Source of the DNA: JBFMAI01 sp040755725
Lineage (GTDB): Bacteria; Planctomycetota; Phycisphaerae; UBA1845; Fen-1342
Assembly: GCA_040755725.1 (NCBI GenBank)
Contig: JBFMAI010000020.1
Location: forward strand, 43,710-107,709
Length of the DNA stretch: 64,000 nt
Direction: 5' to 3'
The notes under the pieces were generated by a model that had not been told where the DNA came from, searched no databases, and saw only the letters and a list, made by a program, of their open reading frames with translations. Positions 57,661-64,000 of this stretch are shown in pieces (position 1 is the first letter of the stretch; the number at the start of each line of letters is the position of its first letter). Made by a program: the position numbers and the translations under genes.

Positions 57661-57944
57661 CACAAGTTATGATATCACAAGGGGTTACTGATGGACCTGA
57701 GAACGTCGATACTCGTTCAGATTCTCGCCGACACGGACGCCGTTTGGGTTCCAAGCCGCACCTGGCACCGCCCGCGGCCGTGAAACGACTACTTTGCCCG
57801 GCTGGGCTTCGGCAAGGGCGGCTTGCGGTGGGAATCCGGCGGCGCGCTTGCGCATTTTTGTGATACGCAGGTCAAGTATTTTCTTGATAAGTCGGTCGTG
57901 ATAAGGCATGCTTTGCACCATCGTCGGCCAGGAGTGCCCCTAGA
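57661..57944. promoter_or_regulatory. Non-coding region upstream of the Rrf2 gene
   Basis: No gene is supported here. The part 57855-57912 is AT-rich; TCAAGT and TCTTGA (57872-57888) form a short imperfect inverted repeat that could be an operator or promoter site for the Rrf2-type regulator. Confidence 0.35.
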
Positions 57945-58475
57945 GTGCTGTGCCTTTCGCAGACCTGCGGCTATGCGATCCTCGCCCTGAGCTGCCTGCA
58001 CGAGTGTGGCGGCCGCTGGGTGCTGGCCCGCGAGATCGCGCGCTGCACCGGGATTCCACAGCCGTACCTGTCAAAAGTGCTGCATTCCCTAACACGTCGC
58101 GGGTTGATCGTCGCCAAGCGCGGCTACCAGGGCGGCTTCGCGTTGGCCCGAGCTCCCCATCAGATCAGTCTGCTTGATGTTGCGGAGGCGATCGATGGCG
58201 CGCAGGCTGTGCCGCGCTGCCTGCTGGGCCTGGCCGACTGTTCGCCTGAGCGGGCCTGTCCGACCCACCGATTCTGGCAGCGGGAGCGCGAGCACATCAT
58301 GGCGGAATTGAGACGTCTGACGCTGGTGGAGGTCGCGCAGTTTGAGCGGCAAGACGGTACGTGGCTGGGTTCGTGCCATCCGCGCAACTCGAGGCACGCG
58401 AACCGGAGGCGCTCAGCCCGCACCGCCACCGTGAACGGTCGCTCGAGGCACCGTGACGGAGGGAACCGATCGTGA
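57945..58475 (+). CDS. Rrf2-family transcriptional regulator
   Basis: A 176-residue regulator from GTG 57945, with GGAG upstream. The winged helix lies at residues 1-80 (CGYAILALSCLHECGGRWVL; REIARCTGIPQPYLSKVLHS; RGYQGGFALARAP). The region PRCLLGLADCSPERACPTH holds three Cys at the positions where IscR and NsrR bind an Fe-S cluster, so redox, NO or iron sensing is likely. It overlaps the following Fe-S protein gene by four bases and probably controls that respiratory operon. The C-terminal basic tail is unusually long. Confidence 0.88.
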   Translation: MLCLSQTCGYAILALSCLHECGGRWVLAREIARCTGIPQPYLSKVLHSLTRRGLIVAKRGYQGGFALARAPHQISLLDVAEAIDGAQAVPRCLLGLADCSPERACPTHRFWQREREHIMAELRRLTLVEVAQFERQDGTWLGSCHPRNSRHANRRRSARTATVNGRSRHRDGGNRS

Positions 58476-59374
58476 GCATGGATCGACGCGAATTCCTGAG
58501 ATCGGGAGCCTTGGCGGGGGCCGGACTCGCGGCCACCGCCGGGTTGGTGGTTCGGGATCGGTTACGCCAGGAAGCCCGCGACCCCACCGGCAATGAAACC
58601 GCGCGACAACTGCCGGCGCCGCCGCCCGCGGTTTCGGGGTTGACGGAAGACCCCCTGATGCGAATGCAGCGTGAACTGGCCCGCGCCATGGCCAAACCCG
58701 CGGAGCGGCGCCGCTGGGTCATGGTCATCGACCAGCGCAAGTGCGTGGGCTGCCACGCCTGCACCATCGGCTGCGTCGCGGAGAACAAGCTGCCGCCGGG
58801 CGTGGTCTATCGCCCGGTCGTGACCGAAGAGCGCGGCGAGTTCCCCAATGTCCACCTGAAGTTCACGCCCCGGCCCTGCATGCAGTGCGAGAAGCCGCCG
58901 TGCGTGCCGGTCTGTCCGGTGCGAGCCACCTGGCGGCGACCGGACGGCGTCACGGTGGTGGACTACGACCGCTGCATCGGATGTCGCTACTGTTTGACGG
59001 CCTGTCCGTACGGCGCGCGCACCAGCGATTTCGGGGAGTACTACACTGACGGAGCCGCAGTCGGCGCGGACGGCCGCGCGGTCGCTGGCCCCCGCGCCCC
59101 GTGGGAGGACCAGCCCAATCACGAGTACGCCAAGTGCTGGAATCGTGCCGGCCATGCCAGCCCTATGGGCAACGCCCGCAAGTGCCACTTCTGCCTGCAT
59201 CGGCTGGAGGTCGGCGAGTTGCCCATGTGCGTAACCACTTGCATTGGTCGGGCGACGTTTTTCGGGGATGCGAACGACGCCGAGAGCCTGGTGAGCGAGT
59301 TGATGGCCAAACACAACGTCTACACGCTGCTGCCCCACAAGGGAACGCAGCCGCGCGTCTTCTATATCGCATGA
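58472..59374 (+). CDS. Tat-exported 4Fe-4S ferredoxin-type subunit (TtrB/PsrB-like)
   Basis: A 300-residue subunit. A twin-arginine signal MSMDRREFLRSGALAGAGLA precedes the mature part. Four 4Fe-4S motifs are visible: CVGCHACTIGC, CMQCEKPPCVPVC, CIGCRYCLTACPYG and the later CHFCLHRL with CVTTC. This is the electron-transfer subunit of complex iron-sulfur molybdoenzymes such as tetrathionate, polysulfide or arsenate reductase, linking the membrane NrfD protein to the catalytic subunit. Start GTG 58472 overlaps the Rrf2 stop; ATG 58478 is an alternative. Confidence 0.9.
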   Translation: MSMDRREFLRSGALAGAGLAATAGLVVRDRLRQEARDPTGNETARQLPAPPPAVSGLTEDPLMRMQRELARAMAKPAERRRWVMVIDQRKCVGCHACTIGCVAENKLPPGVVYRPVVTEERGEFPNVHLKFTPRPCMQCEKPPCVPVCPVRATWRRPDGVTVVDYDRCIGCRYCLTACPYGARTSDFGEYYTDGAAVGADGRAVAGPRAPWEDQPNHEYAKCWNRAGHASPMGNARKCHFCLHRLEVGELPMCVTTCIGRATFFGDANDAESLVSELMAKHNVYTLLPHKGTQPRVFYIA

Positions 59375-59597
59375 TTCGGGCTGCGCGAGAGCTTGCGAGC
59401 ATGAACTGGCTAGCGAGAGGGTGACGAGTCATGACTGGTTTGACCGCATATATTCCCGCCGCGTCGAGCTCGCCTCATGCCGGCGCGCGGCTTCGTCTGT
59501 GGCTATGGTTGGCGTGGCTGGTGGCGTTGGGGCTGGGGTTGGTCGGCATCTACCAGCGGATGACCCAGGGTCACTTGCCGGCCGGCTACGGCTCCTA

Positions 59598-60710
59598 CTA
59601 ATCCGGTCACAAAATGTTGCACTTAAGCAGAAACGTGGTATACTGGGGGCATGCTGAGTACGGATGCCCGTTTTCTTGCACCGGACGCCCAGGAAGCGCT
59701 GCGGACGCGCGTGGTGGCGGCGCTGCGGGGCGGCATGAAGCCGGCCGTGGCGGCCCGCACGTTCGGGGTCTCGCGCAGCAGCGTGTGGAACTGGCGGCGG
59801 CGCGTCGCCCTGGGCCACATCACCTCGCTGCGCTCGAAGAAACGCGGCCGGCCCAAGGGCACGCAACTGGCGCCGCACGAGGCGGCCACGACCGTCCGAC
59901 TGATCACCGACCGCTGTCCCAACCAACTCAAACTGCCGTTCGCGCTGTGGACGCGCGCCGCCGTGCAGCAGTTGCTGGTCCAGCGCTTCGGCGTGCAGGT
60001 CTCGGTGCGCACAGTGGGGCGCTACCTGGCCGGGTGGGGCCTGACGCCACAAAAGCCCCTGCGGCGAGCCTACGAACGCGACCCGGTCGCGGTGCAGCGC
60101 TGGCTGGACGCGGAGTACCCCGCCATCGAGAAGCAAGCGAAGACCGAAAACGCCGAGATTCATTGGGGCGACCAGATGGGCCTGCGGGCCGATCATCAGA
60201 CCGGCACGAGCTACGGCCGCCGTGGGCAAACGCCGGTGATTCCCGGCACCGGCCAGCGTTTCCGCTGCAACATGATGTCGACGATCACGAACCGCGGCGA
60301 GTTGAGCTTCATGGTGTTCAAGGAGAACTTCACCGCGGCGGTGTTCCTCAAGTTCGTGCGGCGACTGCTGCGGCTGCGGCAGCGCAAGGTGCTGGTGATC
60401 CTCGACCGGCACCCGGTGCATCGTTCGGCCGCGGTGCAGCGCTGGCTGGCGCGGCACGCCCAGCAGATCGAGTTGTTCTTCTTGCCCGGCTGCAGCCCGG
60501 ACCTGAACCCGGACGAGTTCCTGAACCAGGACGTGAAGAGCAACGCGCTGGGCCGTCAACGTCCGGCGACGCGAGCCGAGATGATCAGCGGCGTGCGTTC
60601 GTACCTCCGCAGCACCCAACGCCAACCCGAGATTGTCAAAAGCTACTTTCAGGCCGAATCCGTCCGCTATGCCGCAGGCTAGATAGTCCAACATTTAGTG
60701 ACCGGGGTAA
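59598..60710 (+). mobile_element. IS630-family insertion sequence
   Basis: Ends CTAATCCGGTCACAAAATGT and (minus strand) TTACCCCGGTCACTAAATGT, an imperfect 26-bp inverted repeat. TA at 59596-59597 and at 60711-60712 is the target duplication, as usual for the IS630/Tc1 group. 1,113 bp, one transposase gene. Confidence 0.9.
59651..60682 (+). CDS. IS630-family transposase
   Basis: A 343-residue DDE transposase. Residues 15-75 form a helix-turn-helix (AVAARTFGVSRSSVWNWRRR) followed by KKRGRPKGTQL. Catalytic acids: Asp in IHWGDQMGLRADHQ, Asp in VLVILDRHPVHRS, and Glu/Asp in LPGCSPDLNPDEFLNQDVKS, the hallmark end of the IS630/Tc1 family. Length is normal and the frame intact, so the element is probably recent and active. 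ATG 59651 was chosen because it gives the standard N-terminus. Confidence 0.93.
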   Translation: MLSTDARFLAPDAQEALRTRVVAALRGGMKPAVAARTFGVSRSSVWNWRRRVALGHITSLRSKKRGRPKGTQLAPHEAATTVRLITDRCPNQLKLPFALWTRAAVQQLLVQRFGVQVSVRTVGRYLAGWGLTPQKPLRRAYERDPVAVQRWLDAEYPAIEKQAKTENAEIHWGDQMGLRADHQTGTSYGRRGQTPVIPGTGQRFRCNMMSTITNRGELSFMVFKENFTAAVFLKFVRRLLRLRQRKVLVILDRHPVHRSAAVQRWLARHAQQIELFFLPGCSPDLNPDEFLNQDVKSNALGRQRPATRAEMISGVRSYLRSTQRQPEIVKSYFQAESVRYAAG

Positions 60711-60713
60711 TAT

Positions 60714-61745
60714 GTGCCCTGGGGCCTGTGGGTGGCGATTTACTTCCACGGCGTGGGCATCGCCGGCGGTGCCTTCGTGCTGGGGGCGGGCGGGTTCGTG
60801 CTCGGCCTGCCGGGGTTCGGCCATCCCGCGCTGGTCCGCACGGTCATCGTCCTGGCGGTGGCGGCCATTCTGCCCGCGTTCATGGGCGTCTGGCTGGACC
60901 TGGGACACATGGGGCGAGCGCCCTTCATCTTCCTGTATCCCAATTTCACCAGCATGATGGCGTTTAACGCCTGGATGTACAACGCGTTTCTCATCGTCGC
61001 GGTTGTCTGCTGGCTGCTGTCGCTCAAATCACGCTCCGGGTGGCTCAGGCCGCTGCTGTGTCTGGCCATCCTGTTTTCAATCCTGTTCCCCAGCCAGAGC
61101 GGAGCTTTCTTCGGCGTGGTCGAAGCGAAGGGCTTCTGGCACAGTGCGTTGCTGCCCATGCTATTCCTGGCCTCCGCCATTACGGCGGGAGCGGCGACGC
61201 TGCTGGTGGTTCGCGCAATTGCGGATGACCAGGGACTGAACCGAACTGAGCACGATCTCGCGGTCGCGCGGCTGCGTACGGTCACGCTGGCCGGTCTGAT
61301 CGTCTACTTCGTGTTTGAATTCGCCGAGTTCTCGATTGCCCTGTGGAATCCGAATACCCACGCGCCGGCGGTCGAGCTGATTCTCTGGGGGCCGTACTGG
61401 TGGGTCTTCTGGATCGTTCACCTGCTGCTGGGGGGTCTGGTCCCGCTGGTGTTGTTGATCACGCGCCGGCCGCGGGCCTGGACCGGTGCGGCCCTGTTGA
61501 TCGCGGTCGCCTTCATTAGCGCGCGGTTGAATGTCCTGGTTCCGGGGCAGGCCGTCGGCGAAATCCACGGCCTTCAGGACGCCTTCCACCACGAACGCCT
61601 CACCTACATCTACCACGCCACGGTCATGGAGTACCTGGTCGGGCTGTTCCTGCTGGCCGTCGGCGTGGCGGTGTTCTTCCTGGGAGAGCGCATCAACCGA
61701 TGGGCGGCGCGCCGCGCTGCCTCTTTCTCGCGAGGTGAAGCATGA
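60714..61745 (+). CDS. NrfD-type subunit, C-terminal fragment with possible GTG restart
   Basis: A 343-residue frame downstream of the IS. It opens VPWGLWVAIYFHGVGIAGGA (GTG as first codon) and contains LPAFMGVWLDLGHMGRAPFI, FGVVEAKGFWHSALLPM and VELILWGPYWWVFWIVHLLL, the membrane core of PsrC/NrfD. It lacks the first helix. No obvious ribosome-binding site precedes the GTG, so expression depends on restart or read-out from the IS. Its end overlaps the next gene by four bases. Confidence 0.7.
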   Translation: MPWGLWVAIYFHGVGIAGGAFVLGAGGFVLGLPGFGHPALVRTVIVLAVAAILPAFMGVWLDLGHMGRAPFIFLYPNFTSMMAFNAWMYNAFLIVAVVCWLLSLKSRSGWLRPLLCLAILFSILFPSQSGAFFGVVEAKGFWHSALLPMLFLASAITAGAATLLVVRAIADDQGLNRTEHDLAVARLRTVTLAGLIVYFVFEFAEFSIALWNPNTHAPAVELILWGPYWWVFWIVHLLLGGLVPLVLLITRRPRAWTGAALLIAVAFISARLNVLVPGQAVGEIHGLQDAFHHERLTYIYHATVMEYLVGLFLLAVGVAVFFLGERINRWAARRAASFSRGEA

Positions 61746-63877
61746 TCCCGAAGGCTGATTCCACGACGCCCACGCGGCGTGAGTTCCTGGCCGGCGGCGC
61801 CCTGTTGGGTGGGGGACTGCTGGCCGCGGCGGAAGCCCTGGCCGCCGAGCCCCGCGCGGCGGTGGGCAATGCGGTTCTCAATAGCCGGCGTCCCGACGCC
61901 CCGTACGACCTGGCCCAGCCGGAGAACACCATCTTTTCGGTCTGTTTGCAGTGCAACACCGGCTGCGGCATCAAGTGCAAGCTGCAAGACGGCATCGTCA
62001 CCAAGATCGACGGCAACCCGTACAACCCCTGGACGCTGCACCCGCACCTCCCGTACGCCACACCTGTAGCCGACGCTGTCCGGGTGGACGGGGCGATTTG
62101 TCCCAAGGGGCAGGCTGGCCTGCACGCCGCCTATGATCCTTACCGTCTGCGCAAGGTGCTGAAACGCGCCGGCCGGCGCGGCGCGAACAAGTGGGGGGCG
62201 ATACCGTTCGACCAGGCGATCCGGGAGATTTGCGAAGGTGGAAAGCTCTTCGCCGCGGTTCCCGGGGAAGAGCAGCGCGAGGTCGCGGGGCTGACGCAAC
62301 TCGTCGCGCTGACCGACCCGGATGTGTCCAAGGCGATGGCCGCCGACGTCAAGGCCATTTGGGATGAAAAGGACCAGGCCCGCAAGCGGGAACTGGTGGC
62401 GCAGTTCAAACAGAAGCACGCCGCCCACCTGGACGTTCTCATCGATCCCGAGCATCCGGACCTGGGGCCCAAGAACAACCAGATCGTGTGCGCCTGGGGC
62501 AGGCTGAAGGACGGGCGGGGCGATCTGTACAAGCGCTTCGCCGCGGCGCTCGGCACGACCAACGCGCACGGGCACACCACCGTGTGTCAGGGTTCGCTGT
62601 ATTTCACGTGCAAGGCGATCAGTGAGCAGTACAGCGACGGAAAGTTCACCGGTGGAAAGAAGTTCTACTGGCAAGCCGACATCGAGAACAGCCGTTTTGT
62701 ACTTTTTGTCGGTGCCAACCTGTTCGAGGCCAACTATGGACCGCCGAACCGCACGGTCCGGCTGACCGACCACTTGGTAAGCGGCTACACGAAGATCGCG
62801 GTGGCGGACCCGCGTTTCAGCAAGCTGGCCAGCAAGGCCTGGAAATGGCTGCCGCTCAAGCCGGGGACGGATGCGGCCCTGGCGCTGGGGATGATCCGCT
62901 GGATTCTCGAGCAGCAGCGTTGCGACGCACGCTTTCTGGCCAACGCCAACAAAGCGGCGGCGATCGCCACGGGCGAGACTTCGTGGACCAATGCCACCTG
63001 GCTGGTGGTCTGCAAGGACGGGTAGCCTACGAAGTTCGTCCGTGCAGCGGATCTCCAGCTAGCTGACGGGCCGCTGGCCCGGCCGGCCACCCGCCCGACC
63101 GCCGACGGCAAGGGTGAATACGTTGAGAAGCTCATGGTCGTCATGGTCAACGGCCGACCCACGGCCGTTGATCCGAACGACGACCAGAACCCCGTCTATG
63201 GCGACCTGTTAATAGACACCGTGCTGCCGGACGGCACCGCGGTCAAGAGCGGTCTGCAAGTTCTACTGGACTCCGCGCGCGAGCACACCGTGGCCGAGTG
63301 GGCGGCGCTGGCCGACGTCCGGGAAGCCGACCTGGTGGCCGTGGCGCGCGAGCTGACCAGCTACGGGAAGATGGCGGCCGTGGACGTGCATCGCGGACCG
63401 GCCCAGCACACCAACGGTTTCTACAATGTCCTGGCCTGGATGAGCCTGAACATGCTGCTGGGCAATTACGATTGGCGCGGCGGCATGATCAAGGCGACGA
63501 CGTTCGATTTTCGTGGTAAGGGTAAGCTGTTTGATCTGGAGTCCCATCCGGGCAAGATCAGCAGCTTCGGTATCAGCTCCATTCGTCACGGCGTGGATTA
63601 CGAGAAGACCACGCTGTTTTCGGGGTATCCGGCCAAGCGCAACTGGTATCCACTGTCATCGGACGTGTACGAGGAGATCATCCCGTCGATCGGGGATGCG
63701 TGCCCCTATCCAGTCAAGGCTCTGCTTTTGTACATGGGCGCGCCCACCTACGCATTGCCCGCCGGTCATACCAATATCGCCGTGCTCGCGGATGTCGAAA
63801 CGCTGCCGCTGTTTGTGGCCTGTGACATCCTGATCGGCACCACCTCGATGTACGCCGACTATATCTTCCCCGACTTA
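61742..63877 (+). pseudogene. Tat-exported molybdopterin oxidoreductase catalytic subunit (TtrA-like), nonsense and IS-truncated
   Basis: ATG 61742 overlaps the NrfD stop. Twin-arginine signal TRREFLAGGALLGGGLLA, then 4Fe-4S motif SVCLQCNTGCGIKCKLQDG and molybdopterin-domain segments (CPKGQAGLHAAYDPYRLRKV; LFVGANLFEANYGPPNR). At 63023-63025 an in-frame TAG follows LVVCKDG, and the same frame resumes PTKFVRAADLQLADGPLA through GMIKATTFDFRGKGKLFDLE to MYADYIFPDL, where an IS begins. Tetrathionate-reductase-type subunits are near 1,000 residues; here about 710 remain. A lone TAG may be read through, but with the IS in the 3' part the enzyme is incomplete. Confidence 0.85.
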
Positions 63878-64000
63878 GAGCCTATCCCATAACCTCGGCG
63901 GCGCGGAAGGTAATGTAGGCGCAGACCAAGTGTAGCATAGCGGTGTAGTTAGCGACTTTCTTCTCCCAGCGGATGAGCAGGCGTCGAAAACGATTGAGCC
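63878..64000 (-). mobile_element. IS5-like insertion sequence, right end (partial)
   Basis: The end GAGCCTATCCCATAACC starts at 63878, directly after the broken oxidoreductase reading frame. The element continues beyond the window, so its other end and target duplication cannot be checked. Confidence 0.8.
63882..64000 (-). CDS. IS5-family transposase C-terminus (partial)
   Basis: 39 codons on the minus strand read NRFRRLLIRWEKKVANYTAM, then LHLVCAYITFRAAEVMG and a stop at 63882-63884, the typical C-terminus of IS5-group transposases. The start and DDE residues lie outside the window. It shows that the IS is oriented opposite to the interrupted operon. Confidence 0.8.
   Translation of the reverse strand, partial: LNRFRRLLIRWEKKVANYTAMLHLVCAYITFRAAEVMG

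Larger units (their letters stand above)
59431..61745 (+). pseudogene. NrfD/PsrC-type membrane subunit gene split by an IS630-family element
   Basis: The 5' part (59431-59597) encodes MTGLTAYIPAASSS, a hydrophobic helix WLWLAWLVALGLGLVGIYQR and the start of GYGSY; the 3' part (60711-61745) resumes as YVPWGLWVAIYFHGVGIAGG. Removing the insertion and one TA copy restores GSYVPWGLWV, the conserved NrfD entry motif. The 3' part has about nine helices and the family's quinol-site region. NrfD passes electrons between the quinone pool and the Fe-S subunit. The break must abolish or strongly reduce function unless translation restarts at GTG 60714. Confidence 0.88.

Noticed and set aside
57669..57921. 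Short frames on both strands before the Rrf2 gene
   Set aside because: No ribosome-binding site, no protein-like pattern, and an AT-rich promoter-like character.
59614..60957. 447-codon frame running through the IS630 element into the NrfD gene
   Set aside because: It is in a different frame from the clear IS630 transposase and NrfD proteins and has a low-complexity translation.
63023..63025. Selenocysteine codon in the molybdopterin enzyme
   Set aside because: The codon is TAG, not TGA, and no SECIS-like hairpin was seen; the catalytic ligand position is elsewhere.

Overview
High-GC bacterial chromosome fragment carrying two tRNA genes, a chromosomal ion and redox gene block, one large prophage-like integrative element, and a tail of IS insertions that break a respiratory operon. 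The mix of genes (PAS/FixJ signalling next to transhydrogenase, a DUF2934 protein, a recombinase with DUF2924 partners, tRNAs without encoded CCA) would suit a Planctomycetota-like environmental bacterium. No rRNA or ribosomal-protein gene is present, so this placement is a weak inference.

Layout. (1) 1-10,560, chromosomal: start of a glutamate dehydrogenase (minus strand), then on the plus strand a cation/proton antiporter, an NhaR-type regulator, Rnk, a three-PAS histidine kinase with its FixJ-type regulator, a small helical-repeat protein, the three-gene proton-translocating transhydrogenase pntAA-pntAB-pntB, and two small proteins. (2) About 10,560-54,300, a siphovirus-like prophage of about 44 kb. 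Late genes run leftward on the minus strand: terminase (31.8-29.1 kb), portal, a protease/capsid fusion, head-tail and tail genes, tape measure, and distal structural proteins down to 10.6 kb. A plus-strand islet of five small genes (32.0-34.0 kb) is followed by leftward replication/recombination genes (43.5-34.0 kb: PD-(D/E)XK nuclease, RecA-like ATPase, DUF669, RusA, phosphoesterase, SF2 helicase, prim-pol/helicase, ParB-methyltransferase). A sigma-like factor, an unknown gene pair, a sigma / acidic protein / ImmA-IrrE cassette and a restriction-modification pair follow. The right end holds a large serine recombinase operon.

(3) 54.5-57.7 kb, a scrap zone: initiator tRNA, an IS256-family copy with stop codons, tRNA-Thr, a HINT-domain fragment, an integrase remnant and a tRNA-Gly 3' fragment. 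(4) 57.9-64.0 kb: an Rrf2 regulator and a tetrathionate/polysulfide-reductase-like complex (Fe-S subunit, NrfD membrane subunit, molybdopterin subunit). The membrane subunit gene is split by an IS630-family element, and the catalytic subunit gene has an in-frame TAG and is then cut by an IS5-like element at the window end.

The main unexplained signals lie inside the prophage. An exact 14-bp sequence, CGGCATAGGTAACC, occurs four times, each in a non-coding gap upstream of a separate transcription unit and reading toward it, which suggests an element-wide promoter or operator. Six copies of CGTATGRGCGCR are packed into 180 bp beside the primase-helicase gene, which suggests a replication origin. 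A divergent control region with an 11-bp inverted repeat separates the sigma/ImmA cassette from an uncharacterised gene pair. The tail chaperone genes overlap as expected for a programmed -1 frameshift, and a 962-residue structural protein is extraordinarily rich in Cys, Trp and Tyr.
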